Shown in pieces: positions 35,751 through 43,392 of a stretch of DNA of 64,000 nt. The notes beneath the pieces were generated by a model. That model searched no databases and was not told the origin of the DNA. It saw only the letters and a list, made by a program, of their open reading frames with translations. Positions within the stretch are counted from its first letter, which is position 1; every line of letters begins with the position of its first letter. The DNA lies in the NCBI RefSeq assembly GCF_000317555.1, contig NC_020051.1, forward strand, positions 62,001 through 126,000, read 5' to 3'. Both the position numbers and the translations under genes were made by a program. Origin of the DNA: Gloeocapsa sp. PCC 7428 (lineage in GTDB: Bacteria > Cyanobacteriota > Cyanobacteriia > Cyanobacteriales > Chroococcidiopsidaceae).

Positions 35751-36077
35751 AATTGCTAAGTTTCACTGCATTATACTTATCTGGTAATGCGAATTCGTCT
35801 CTTTAAGAAAAGTGCCATCAATTAACCTAGGGCGGGCTACTGTTGACGTTTGGTCTAGGAAGATCGAGTTTACAGTGATTCTATTAAGGACATTCAGGTT
35901 AGATCGCACCGCATTCAGAAAGTACGCTGTTATCTCTTGGATAAATTTTCAACACTTGAGAGTTGGTCGCTGTTATAGTGGAACTGAATGGTTAGCAACT
36001 GTTGCAACCTTGATTGAAGATGGTTCTATGCAAGATTAGAACAGAGCCAAATCAAAATTCTGTGTGATAGAGGCGAA
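35751..36077. other. Intergenic stretch
   Basis: About 330 bp between the Rieske and TPR genes. A short frame (35812-36039) has no recognisable motif. I see no supported gene. Confidence 0.5.
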
Positions 36078-36746
36078 ATGATTTACAGAGTCAAGCAATT
36101 TAGTATGGTTCTGATCGCCCTAATATCGATCACTGGGATTTCCCTGGGTACTCAGGAGACTCAGGCTGCTGAATCAACTCAGGCTGAAAATTTGTTCACT
36201 CAGGCTTCAACACAGTTGGAGCGGGGAAACTTTCAAGGAGCAATTCAGGATTTTAGCCAAGTGATAGAGCTTAATCCCGATTATATGGAAGCCTACTGTG
36301 AGCGTGGTCTTGCCTATGCATTTTTGGGAGACTATCAAGAAGCAATTGAGGGATTTCGTCAAGCTATTGAAATTGATCCAAACCATGTTGATGCTTACGC
36401 TCGCTGGGGGACTGCTCTGGCGAGTGTTGGAGATTTACAAGGGGCAATTGAAAAGTTTGATGAAACTCTAAGACTTGCTCCCAATTTTCTTGATGCTTAC
36501 TACAACCGAGGTTTGGCTCACTACAGTCTTAATAACCATGAACAAGCTGTTGAGGATTTTACACAGGTCATCCAGCTTGAGCCAGCGCTGGCTCAAGCAT
36601 ACGGTCGTCGAGGTCTTGCTTACTATGCTTTGAGCAATCGTTCCGCAGCCATTTCAGATTTACAGCAAGCGGCTACTCTCTTTCAGCAGCAAGGCGATCG
36701 GGTTGGCTACCAACAAACACTTGATTTAATTCAGATTATTCAATGA
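36078..36746 (+). CDS. Secreted TPR-repeat protein
   Basis: 222 residues: signal peptide (SMVLIALISITGISLG...TQAAES) and about five TPR motifs (YMEAYCERGLAYAFLGDYQEA, HVDAYARWGTALASVGDLQGA, FLDAYYNRGLAHYSLNNHEQA, etc.). A periplasmic or lumenal protein-interaction scaffold. It is 327 bp from the Rieske gene, on the same strand but probably independently transcribed. No specific partner can be read. Confidence 0.85.
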   Translation: MIYRVKQFSMVLIALISITGISLGTQETQAAESTQAENLFTQASTQLERGNFQGAIQDFSQVIELNPDYMEAYCERGLAYAFLGDYQEAIEGFRQAIEIDPNHVDAYARWGTALASVGDLQGAIEKFDETLRLAPNFLDAYYNRGLAHYSLNNHEQAVEDFTQVIQLEPALAQAYGRRGLAYYALSNRSAAISDLQQAATLFQQQGDRVGYQQTLDLIQIIQ

Positions 36747-36936
36747 TAGCTAGAAAAACCAACTGACTAAGCAGTTAAAACCAGGCATTACTGAACTGAT
36801 TAGTTCATCCTAACGGTATAGAGTCCTTACAAGCTTTAGGACTGCATTCTCGCGACGGTAAACCTCAATCACTTAGGGTTCATATAGAAATAACTTCACA
36901 CTTTTCAGCTATAAGTTTGCCGCAGTTTTTTGGAAG

Positions 36937-37236
36937 TTGATGGCAGACAAGTTGGTGCATCAGTGCCAATGCCCAGAGTGCCGACAGCTTGATGAGCATC
37001 CCAATAAAGTGTTGCATCACCGATTGAATGTATTTCTCAGTTGTTTGAACGAGCACCAAGGGCGTTGTTACGTGGCATTGGGCAGCGTCAAAAGCATTTA
37101 TCTAAGCTACTATTTCGACGTTGCTTCTGGGGCGAGTGTTGTTCTGCTCTCTACAGTTATTTTTGGCATTGTTCTACTTTCGACAAACTTCAAACAACGC
37201 CGAAAGCGCAAAATCTCTGATTCACATTTATTATAG
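36937..37236 (+). pseudogene. Chimeric remnant: transposase N-terminal piece fused to ABC-3 permease C-terminus
   Basis: A single open frame of 99 codons joins two unrelated pieces. Codons ~1-52 (HQCQCPECRQLDEHPNKVLHHRLN, SCLNEHQGRCYVALGS) match the N-terminal region of ISAzo13-like transposases. From ~53 (37093) the text IYLSYYFDVASGASVVLLST is the last helix of a metal ABC (ZnuB/MntB-type) permease. Neither half is functional. The junction records insertion and deletion of an element in a Zn/Mn transporter gene. Confidence 0.7.
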
Positions 37237-37361
37237 AAGCTGTTCCTAATTAGATTTGTAACTTCTCATCCACAAAATCACGATCTATGTCTGAATGTAT
37301 TTAGGTACAAATACTTCACTACACTTTGATTCTAAATGGGTAATGAGATAATACCACGCAT

Positions 37362-38063
37362 TCATTCCAAGTGAATAATATCTCTCATATTGAACCAGTT
37401 GTACCGATGAATACTATACGGTAAACCTATCAACAGAATCAGGAACAGAATAGAAAGAACAATCCCTAACGGTAAACCAACTGTAAATGTTGAACCTAAA
37501 AATGTTAGAAAAAAAGTAGATGGAATCATGCCAAGCAATGTTGCAGTAGCATAAATTGGCAATGAGAGTCCTGTGATACCGGCTCCATAGCTAATCAGAT
37601 CAAATGATAACACTGGAAGTAGGCGTGTGATGAAGATCACCCAACCAAGATAAACTTCCCCTCGATTTTTAGAGAAGTAGATGAGTTTCCCTGTTAGCGC
37701 ATGGACAGCCGATCGCCCTAGTGTATAGCCAATAAAGTATGCCAGCAAACCACCTAAGAAACCGCCAATGACACTATAAATTCCTGCCAAAATTGGACCC
37801 CAGATCATCCCAGCCACAACCGCAAGTGGGGCACTTGGAATCGGGCTGATCACAACAGATAGCGTCAGAATACCCGTGTAAACCAGTACTCCCAGCCATC
37901 CCCAACGTTGAGTCGCTTGTTTCAGCCCTTCAGCAGAAAATAGATCAAACTCCGGTCGAATCCAGAGCCACCCGCAAATTAGTAGATACAACAGCAGGAT
38001 GGTCAGGGCAATGGTATTCTGACGGTTGAGAAGGTGCTGCTTTTTTCGTCGCTTGCGCTTCAT
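37362..38063 (-). CDS. TVP38/TMEM64-family membrane protein
   Basis: 233 residues. After a basic N-terminus (MKRKRRKKQHLLNR) come about six hydrophobic segments with the VTT/SNARE-associated domain core: VISPIPSAPLAVVAGMIWGPILAGIYSVIGGFLGGLLAYFIGYTLGRSAV. The later FITRLLPVLSFDLISYGAGITG is also typical of the family. Such proteins act as lipid-related membrane proteins of uncertain function; some occur next to mercury or metal genes. It is downstream of the periplasmic propeller gene on the same strand (85 bp). Confidence 0.88.
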   Translation of the reverse strand: MKRKRRKKQHLLNRQNTIALTILLLYLLICGWLWIRPEFDLFSAEGLKQATQRWGWLGVLVYTGILTLSVVISPIPSAPLAVVAGMIWGPILAGIYSVIGGFLGGLLAYFIGYTLGRSAVHALTGKLIYFSKNRGEVYLGWVIFITRLLPVLSFDLISYGAGITGLSLPIYATATLLGMIPSTFFLTFLGSTFTVGLPLGIVLSILFLILLIGLPYSIHRYNWFNMRDIIHLE

Positions 38064-38148
38064 AAAAGATTAAAAGGTACTGACCATCTCGGCACTTTGG
38101 TCAACAAGCAATGTAAGCATCATGCAACGCATCGTTTCCTCACAATTA

Positions 38149-39174
38149 CTAACTTAGTTCATTCCATGTTTTACCACCGTCCTGTGATTGGAAAACAATA
38201 TTGTTCTCATTAATAGCGTAGAAAATCTGTGCATTACTGGGAGCAACAGCTAGATACAAAACTGTGCCCTCTAGTCCATTGCTGCTCCAAAGCTCCCAGG
38301 TTTGTCCATTGTCCACGCTGCGGTATAGTCCAGTATTGGCAGGAGAGACGCGATATCCAAACATCACCGTCCTGTCGCCATCTGCTTGCAGTGCTAATCC
38401 TACTATTGGAGCAGTAGCTGTGCTGGGAATGAGTGACCACGTTTTGCCCGCATCTTGACTTTCATATAGCCCGGCTTGTGTTGTCGCTACCACTCGCTCT
38501 GCATTGAGAGGATCAACTTTAAGGCTAAACGGCATTACCTCTAAACCATTTGCAGGCTGCTGTACCCAGGTTTGACCAGCATCGTGCGATACAAAGAAGC
38601 CTCGTTCTCCAGATGTGGCTAGACCGTAAATGATGTCAGGGCGGCTAGGTGCGATCGCCATTGCATGAAAATCTACTCCTGACATGGAAACTTCTTGCCA
38701 ATCTACTCCTTGATTTCGGCTCACTTGAAACCCCAAGTTGCCACCTTCTGGTGGATGGCCACTGGCATAGAAGCGATTTGCGTCAGTTGGGTGAGCGATG
38801 AAACCCATGTAATCGTACCGTTCTTTTACCCAATACCATCGACCTGTCTCAGATCGCTTTAGAAGACCATTATGACTGGCAACATAGATAATTTGAAAAC
38901 TATCAGGGCTGACGGTTAATCCATGAATGTGATTGTTTGCCTGCCAGTTCTCTGCTGGTTTTAGAGACGCTTCTGAAGTAGTGGGCGCTAGTAAGTTATC
39001 CGTTTGGTTGGATGGCGATTGAGATGCAGCACTGGACAAATTGCTTCTGGTAGGCTGGCTGGTACGACTAAATAACCAGGCTGCACCTCCTAAGGCTATG
39101 AAAAATACGATTGCAGGGACAGCGTAAGCTAACCATTTTGCAGCCTTTCCCTGGTTTGAATTTGACTGACTCAT
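38149..39174 (-). CDS. Periplasmic BNR/Asp-box beta-propeller protein
   Basis: 341 residues anchored by an N-terminal helix (YAVPAIVFFIALGGAAWLF). The remainder has five Asp-box (SxDxGxTW) motifs: SRNQGVDW, SHDAGQTW, SQDAGKTW, SVDNGQTW and SQDGGKTW, i.e. a sialidase/Ycf48-like propeller. Similar proteins are named F510_1955-family and are found beside copper and mercury genes. No glycosidase residues can be confirmed, so it is probably a binding or assembly scaffold. It lies 21 bp after the small gene 39196-39540 and would share its MerR-type promoter. Confidence 0.8.
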   Translation of the reverse strand: MSQSNSNQGKAAKWLAYAVPAIVFFIALGGAAWLFSRTSQPTRSNLSSAASQSPSNQTDNLLAPTTSEASLKPAENWQANNHIHGLTVSPDSFQIIYVASHNGLLKRSETGRWYWVKERYDYMGFIAHPTDANRFYASGHPPEGGNLGFQVSRNQGVDWQEVSMSGVDFHAMAIAPSRPDIIYGLATSGERGFFVSHDAGQTWVQQPANGLEVMPFSLKVDPLNAERVVATTQAGLYESQDAGKTWSLIPSTATAPIVGLALQADGDRTVMFGYRVSPANTGLYRSVDNGQTWELWSSNGLEGTVLYLAVAPSNAQIFYAINENNIVFQSQDGGKTWNELS

Positions 39175-39195
39175 AATGTTCTGGTAGTTTCCTGG

Positions 39196-39540
39196 TTATT
39201 GCCTCATGCCCATCATGCTACTGCAAGGGGTCACTATACGGCTTATCAAAGTTTGAGGTTGGAAGTGATTGACATTCCAGACGCTTAACAGGGCAATCGC
39301 CATTCCTGCACCGACGAGGGTATCTTTGAGCCGTTGTTTTCGTCTCTCCACTTGGAACTGTTTCAACCGGATCTCCTGCACCGCTTGTTCTATGTATTTG
39401 GGCGGAATATTGGCGGCTGCTCCAGCTTGAATTAATTCCTCTAACGAGTACCCCTGCACTGCTTGGGCATATAAGCAAGCGGCACGGGCAAACACCTCTG
39501 GGGCGATCGCTTCAGGAATTCGAGAATCTGAATTGTTCAT
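39196..39540 (-). CDS. Small hypothetical protein with membrane anchor
   Basis: 114 residues. Helical N-terminal region (EVFARAACLYAQAVQGYSLEELIQAGAAANIPPKYIEQAVQEI), a basic stretch (QVERRKQRLKD), then one hydrophobic segment (VGAGMAIALLSVWNV). The C-terminus ends CSSMMGMRQ. First gene after the promoter at 39612-39643 and co-transcribed with the propeller protein. Not recognised beyond recurring in cyanobacterial metal loci (a recollection, not a search). Confidence 0.7.
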   Translation of the reverse strand: MNNSDSRIPEAIAPEVFARAACLYAQAVQGYSLEELIQAGAAANIPPKYIEQAVQEIRLKQFQVERRKQRLKDTLVGAGMAIALLSVWNVNHFQPQTLISRIVTPCSSMMGMRQ

Positions 39541-39611
39541 AGCACAGTCTGAATTCAGGAAATAAAGGGAAGAATGTCTGCCAAGACAAAAATTCCCTAT
39601 GTGTCAAGTCC

Positions 39612-39643
39612 ATCCTAAACTCTCCATTAAGCTATGGAGTCAG
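39612..39643 (-). promoter_or_regulatory. MerR-type promoter (CTGACT - 20 bp - TAGGAT)
   Basis: Minus strand: -35 CTGACT at 39643-39638, -10 TAGGAT at 39617-39612, spacer 20 bp containing the dyad CTCCAT/ATGGAG. The overlong spacer is the MerR signature. It lies 72-103 bp before the ATG of the 39196-39540 gene. Confidence 0.7.
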
Positions 39644-39669
39644 GTGGAATGACTTATATAATGTGTGAG

Positions 39670-39915
39670 TTACACGCGCAATTGAGCCAGTTGCTCGTCC
39701 CGATTAAGCAATTTACTGGCAGGTAACAAAGATCGTCGGTGTGATGAAGCAGATATTGAATCCTTGTCCATTTGGTTCATCATTAGAAGTATCGCAAGCG
39801 GACAGGCTGCTAGCAACAGCAGTGGTAATGCCCTCAGCGTCAGTTGCGGTACTAACACAGCAATTGCAATGCCGACGGCTACCTGCCCCACCAACACTTT
39901 CCAGTCAAAACACAT
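39670..39915 (-). CDS. Small membrane protein (DUF2933-like)
   Basis: 81 residues with two hydrophobic segments (VAVGIAIAVLVPQLTLRALPLLLLAACPLAILLMM) following MCFDWKVLVG. The CPLxxLLMM segment resembles DUF2933 small membrane proteins, which are found beside copper and multicopper-oxidase genes. It follows the Met-rich protein gene by 58 bp and is probably co-transcribed with it. A charged C-terminal tail follows. Function unknown. Confidence 0.65.
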   Translation of the reverse strand: MCFDWKVLVGQVAVGIAIAVLVPQLTLRALPLLLLAACPLAILLMMNQMDKDSISASSHRRSLLPASKLLNRDEQLAQLRV

Positions 39916-39973
39916 GCCAAGGAAATTGACTTTTGTTTTCAGCGTGTTGCTCTTGTCAGAGATAGAGATGATC

Positions 39974-40300
39974 TTATTGTCCTGGCATTGGGTTCATCCT
40001 GCCCTGTCCTGAAGGGCTATTCTGCTGCCTCATCATCCCAGACATATCGTCATTGCCCATCATGTTGTGCATCATGCTCATCATAGAGTTGCACTGAGCA
40101 ATCATTTGCCTCATTTGTTCTTCTGTTGGGGCTGTCTGCGTCTGATTTGTATCAGAAGGTGTTGCAGGCTGCCTTTGAGCAATAGTAGAGGTTGTTTGAT
40201 TGTGCTCATGAGCGATCGCCGGAAGTACGGTTACTCCCAACATGGCTAAACCAACTACAATTCCACTGGTAATGATTCGAGTACGTTTCATAGTATTCAT
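39974..40300 (-). CDS. Periplasmic Met/His-rich metal-binding protein
   Basis: 108 residues: signal peptide ending VTVLPAIAHEHNQ (processing near AIA/HEH), a Gln/Thr linker, then a Met-rich region (QCNSMMSMMHNMMGNDDMSGMMRQQ, written here in parts; 11 Met in about 25 residues). Such sequence is suited to Cu(I) or Ag(I) binding in the periplasm. It is directly downstream of the MerR-type promoter at 40346-40377. Likely a metal buffer; no enzymatic motif. Confidence 0.75.
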   Translation of the reverse strand: MNTMKRTRIITSGIVVGLAMLGVTVLPAIAHEHNQTTSTIAQRQPATPSDTNQTQTAPTEEQMRQMIAQCNSMMSMMHNMMGNDDMSGMMRQQNSPSGQGRMNPMPGQ

Positions 40301-40345
40301 TCAATGTTCAATCAACAATTTGTCAACATCTCGATGACTATTGCT

Positions 40346-40377
40346 ATGCTAGAGTCTCTAGTCGGCTATAGAGTCAA
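40346..40377 (-). promoter_or_regulatory. MerR-type promoter (TTGACT - 20 bp - TAGCAT)
   Basis: Minus strand: -35 TTGACT at 40377-40372, -10 TAGCAT at 40351-40346, spacer 20 bp with the dyad CTATAG/CTAGAG. It lies 46-77 bp before the Met-rich protein gene and shares CTTGACTCTATAG with the promoter at 41094. Confidence 0.75.
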
Positions 40378-40597
40378 GTCATCGACAACATTTTCTTACG
40401 CGATCAATAACGTCCTAGAGTGAAATAGCTTTACTACTCTTTGATCGCTCACTTTACTTGCAACTTTCGCCAAGGAAAAAATTTGAATCATTTTTTGAGC
40501 GATGCATAGCGATCCTCCAACGCTAGGTTAGATAACAAAGGGCGTCCAGCCTGACTTTACTGTTGATGATAGCCATAAGGACTTATTGAGGTGTACT

Positions 40598-41071
40598 ATG
40601 TCAAATTCCCGAACCGTCATCCGCTCCTTTCACTGGCTGAATTCACCCGAATGGAATGTAGCTATATTTTCATTTCTCCTGTCTTTCTTCTGGGAGGTTC
40701 AGCAAATGCCGTTCTATCAAGTCCCATCTGAGCTTTCCTGCTTTGGGATGATCAGAAATTGCACTCTGGCTACAGTAGGTGATGTTGGAATTGTGCTTAC
40801 TTCCTTTTGGGTGGTTGCAGCCAGATCAAAGTCACGTCAATGGGTTCGTCAACCCAGTCTAAGGCAAATCAGCGTATTTACACTTGTAGGAGTTTTAATT
40901 ACAGTTATTTTTGAAGGCCTAGCAACAAGATGGTTGGGTATTTGGACTTATGCCGATTTCATGCCAATAGTCCCAATTTTGGGTACTGGATTACTGCCAC
41001 TGTTGATGTGGCTACTAATCCCACCTTTAATAATTTGGTTCGTCAAACGCCAACTTTATCATGTCAGATGA
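40598..41071 (+). CDS. Hypothetical multi-pass membrane protein
   Basis: 157 residues from ATG 40598. Four hydrophobic segments (WNVAIFSFLLSFFWE; VGDVGIVLTSFWVVA; ISVFTLVGVLITVIFE; LLPLLMWLLIPPLIIWF). First segment is followed by EVQQMPFYQVPSEL. Not a family I recognise with confidence. It is divergent from the Met-rich gene and upstream of the MerR gene, so it is part of the metal locus. An upstream in-frame TTG at 40586 is a less likely start. Confidence 0.65.
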   Translation: MSNSRTVIRSFHWLNSPEWNVAIFSFLLSFFWEVQQMPFYQVPSELSCFGMIRNCTLATVGDVGIVLTSFWVVAARSKSRQWVRQPSLRQISVFTLVGVLITVIFEGLATRWLGIWTYADFMPIVPILGTGLLPLLMWLLIPPLIIWFVKRQLYHVR

Positions 41072-41093
41072 GCCATATAGTGCTCAAAAAGCC

Positions 41094-41125
41094 TTGACTC
41101 TATAGTTAGCTATAGAGTTTAGACT
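41094..41125 (+). promoter_or_regulatory. MerR-type promoter (TTGACT - 20 bp - TAGACT)
   Basis: -35 TTGACT 41094-41099, -10 TAGACT 41120-41125, spacer 20 bp. A perfect dyad ACTCTATAG-TTAG-CTATAGAGT spans 41097-41118. It is 45 bp before the MerR gene, consistent with autoregulation. Confidence 0.85.
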
Positions 41126-41169
41126 GGAAATGCAGCGGGGCATTTTGCTCCAGATTCAACGGGACTGCC

Positions 41170-41631
41170 ATGAGAAGACTGAGCCAAAACCGATTGCCAG
41201 AGAAACTGCTCAAGATTGGAGAGCTGGCAGAGCAGAGCGATGTTGCAGTAGGAACTATTCGCTATTACGAAACATTGGGGTTGATTGAACCGACCCACAG
41301 AAGCGAAAGTGGCTACCGTTATTACACTACTGATGCGATTAAGCGCGTGCAGTTTATCAAGAAGGCGCAATCTCTCCAGTTTTCCCTGTCCGAAATTCAG
41401 CAGATTTTGGGTGTTCGACATCAAGGCGATCCAGCTTGCCCACTAGTGCGAGACCTATTAAACCGAAAAATTGCTGAGTTGGACGCGCAACTCGATCGCA
41501 TCAAGACGCTTAAGGTCGAGCTAGAAATATATCGCGATCGCTGGGCAGATCGCCCGTTCGATGATCCTTACAGCCAAGAGCTTTGCAGCATGATTGAAGA
41601 AGTGGCTGGGCATGTGCTTTCTAACGATTAA
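41170..41631 (+). CDS. MerR-family metal-responsive regulator
   Basis: 153 residues. MerR winged helix: LLKIGELAEQSDVAVGTIRYYETLGLIEP...YRYYTTDAIKRVQFIKKAQSLQFSLSEI. Metal ligand candidates: C90 at the start of the dimerisation helix (GDPACPLVRDLL) and C139 and H148 near the C-terminus. It sits directly behind the 20-bp promoter at 41094, and the same promoter architecture occurs at three other places, so it is the likely activator of this locus. Substrate could be Cu, Zn, Cd or Hg. Confidence 0.88.
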   Translation: MRRLSQNRLPEKLLKIGELAEQSDVAVGTIRYYETLGLIEPTHRSESGYRYYTTDAIKRVQFIKKAQSLQFSLSEIQQILGVRHQGDPACPLVRDLLNRKIAELDAQLDRIKTLKVELEIYRDRWADRPFDDPYSQELCSMIEEVAGHVLSND

Positions 41632-41640
41632 CATTTGACA

Positions 41641-42109
41641 TCATCTCTTGAATAATTCTTTAACAACAAAACGAACATTTTCTAAACAGCAAAACCCTTG
41701 AGGGTTATTGAGTTCACAACCACAGCGTTTGGTTTTGATATCATCCATGATGGCGACGATCGCACTGCTCTCACCACGCTGTTGATCTCTTCATTAATTC
41801 GCTGACGGCTCCAGCCAAAACAGTAACAAACTGGAACAGTATCTCTTTGATCTTTCTGAAACACAGAGACTTTCACATCAGCCGTTGTAAATTCTTGTCC
41901 CGCTTCTGAAAAGTAGACTATTGGACACTCAGCGTGAGCACAAAAAAAATACGGCGGCTGTGGGTCTAACTGTTCCAATGCTATGGGCTGAAGCAAGCTT
42001 TTGAGCGTAATAAGTTTAACAGGCTTCCCGTTGCTACCATCATGAGGACACATCGATTTGTCAGAAGATGTGGCTATACATCTGGAGTTGCACAACAACA
42101 ATCGTGCAT
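41641..42109 (-). pseudogene. CopZ-type Zn/[2Fe-2S] domain protein, frameshifted
   Basis: The gene would start at ATG 42109 (MHDCCCATPDV). A two-base shift follows, then a clear domain: KSMCPHDGSNGKPVKLITL, YFFCAHAECPIVYF, VPVCYCFGWSRQRINEEI. A further one-base shift moves the frame; after it come KTKRCGCELNNPQGFCCLENV and the end FVVKELFKR with TGA at 41641. This is the CopZ N-terminal-like Zn/2Fe-2S protein, linked to metal handling. Two frameshifts suggest inactivity. Confidence 0.85.
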
Positions 42110-42148
42110 CTTACAAATCCTGTTAATTTCCTAATCTTTGCATTGGCA

Positions 42149-42349
42149 CTAGTGACGATAGCGCCAGTAGGAAACAATAGTCAGCCCAACCATTGCACCT
42201 AAAGTAGGCAGCAGAACATAATCGAGATAGCCAATCCACGCACTTAAACCAATCACTCCCAATCCAATGACCAAGACTGGGGTGAAGTAACAGAGTGCAA
42301 TGATGACCGTTCCAGTCAGGCTAGCAATTAGGGCTGCCTTAAGTTTCAC
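42149..42349 (-). CDS. MerF-like small metal transporter
   Basis: 66 residues from a GTG at 42349, preceded by GGAGG with ideal spacing (42355-42359); a longer frame to 42388 exists but would overlap the MerR gene by 50 bp. Two helices match mercury transporter MerF: ALCYFTPVLVIGLGVIGLSAW and GYLDYVLLPTLGAMVGL. MerF normally has CCFTP; here it is CYFTP, so one of the vicinal cysteines is absent. Overlaps the MerR gene by 11 bp, so co-transcribed and translationally coupled. Confidence 0.8.
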   Translation of the reverse strand: MKLKAALIASLTGTVIIALCYFTPVLVIGLGVIGLSAWIGYLDYVLLPTLGAMVGLTIVSYWRYRH

Positions 42350-42806
42350 AGTTTCCTCCAAGATCACTGGTCTCGATTGATCGCTCAATTAATCCACAAA
42401 CTATCCCGTTGCAATGGGTTTTAGTTGGGGTAGCAGATGCGTCAGCAAGTGAGGCTTCAATCTGCTCATATCGATTGGCTAAGTCTTGGCGAAACGCCAG
42501 CATCGCTTGAATCCGATGATCTAATTCATCGAGGTGTTGCTTCACCATACGCTTGAGATCATTACAAGGAGGCGTTCCACGGGACCTAATCTCGATCAAT
42601 TGTTCGATTTCATCCAGCGATAGCCCAAACTGCTTAGCTTTTTGAATAAAGCGCAGTCGTTCTTCATCCTCTGCGGTATAAAGGCGATAGTGCGATGCGG
42701 TACGTCTGGGTGCTTTAAGCAGTCCCAGTCGTTCATAATATCGAATCGTCTGGGTAGGCAGATGCACTCGCTGACTCAACTCACCGATCAATAAACCTTC
42801 TTTCAT
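42339..42806 (-). CDS. MerR-family regulator (mer-like)
   Basis: 155 residues from ATG 42806 (MKEGLLIGELSQRVHLPTQTIRYYERLGLL); the frame extends upstream to 42860 but that is not typical. Cysteines C81 (GTPPCNDL), C132 and C137 (HCNGIVCGLIE) correspond in spacing to the metal-ligand region of MerR-type sensors. It follows the thioredoxin-like gene by 57 bp and overlaps the MerF-like gene. Could sense Hg or other soft metals; ligand spacing is not identical to mercuric MerR. Confidence 0.85.
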   Translation of the reverse strand: MKEGLLIGELSQRVHLPTQTIRYYERLGLLKAPRRTASHYRLYTAEDEERLRFIQKAKQFGLSLDEIEQLIEIRSRGTPPCNDLKRMVKQHLDELDHRIQAMLAFRQDLANRYEQIEASLADASATPTKTHCNGIVCGLIERSIETSDLGGNCET

Positions 42807-42863
42807 GATTCCATTAACACTCCTTAGGTAGGAAAGAAATCGTTTCCCTCCTGCTTGCATACT

Positions 42864-43139
42864 CTATCGTTGTCCAATGCCAGCCGCGATTAGTGCTTCA
42901 CGGGAAATCGGCTGCTGATTTTGACAACACTCTGTTAGTTTGCCATTAACCACAACTGCTGGAACCCGATGAATCCCGTATTGATTGGCTTTCTCACGGC
43001 ATTTGTGGGTTGAACACCCTTCACGCAAATCCCACACCTGAATCTCGCAGCTTTCACATGCTAACGATTGCACCAATTTGACGGTTTCATCACACAGCGG
43101 GCAACCTGCTGTAAAGACTTCAACTAAACGCTTAGTCAT
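42864..43139 (-). CDS. Small thioredoxin/glutaredoxin-like protein (CPLC)
   Basis: 91 residues: VEVFTAGCPLCDETVKLV gives a redox CPLC motif, then a second cluster ACESCEIQVWDLREGCSTHKC and the cis-Pro segment HRVPAVVVNG, ending LTECCQNQQ. A cytoplasmic thiol protein with many cysteines, well suited to metal trafficking or reduction. It is the first gene of the unit thioredoxin-MerR-MerF, downstream of the promoter at 43168-43198. Small thiol proteins of this kind accompany mer-like genes. Confidence 0.85.
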   Translation of the reverse strand: MTKRLVEVFTAGCPLCDETVKLVQSLACESCEIQVWDLREGCSTHKCREKANQYGIHRVPAVVVNGKLTECCQNQQPISREALIAAGIGQR

Positions 43140-43167
43140 CTCAAACTTCTCCTAAGTGCTAACCCCA

Positions 43168-43198
43168 GCGTAAACCTTATACCTGACTTCAATGTCAA
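43168..43198 (-). promoter_or_regulatory. Probable MerR-type promoter (TTGACA - 19 bp - TTACGC)
   Basis: Minus strand: -35 TTGACA (43198-43193), -10 TTACGC (43173-43168) with a 19-bp spacer, or TTTACG with 18. It lies 29 bp before the thioredoxin-like gene. The dyad is imperfect (CCTT...AAGG). Confidence 0.55.
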
Positions 43199-43303
43199 GG
43201 GGTAACTGTAAGCGGCTGCCGTCAGTCGATAGTTATTTCATTGCCGTTTTATTTTTCTGCATTAGACATAGATATAGATATAGGAACGTTTTAGCTACTG
43301 ATC

Positions 43304-43335
43304 TTGACTATCTAGCTGGCTAGAGTGTTTAGAGT
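43304..43335 (+). promoter_or_regulatory. MerR-type promoter (TTGACT - 20 bp - TAGAGT) before a pseudogene
   Basis: -35 TTGACT 43304-43309, spacer 20 bp with dyad CTAGC/GCTAG, -10 TAGAGT 43330-43335. The first gene downstream is the decayed XRE/zinc-ribbon gene at 43393. Confidence 0.65.
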
Positions 43336-43392
43336 AGTGGACAGAATGGTCAAATCATTGATTGCTCGTAATTTCAGTAAAGTTGAATCATT

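Noticed and set aside
35812-36039. 75-codon frame between Rieske and TPR genes
   Set aside because: No motif and no conserved neighbour; not called.
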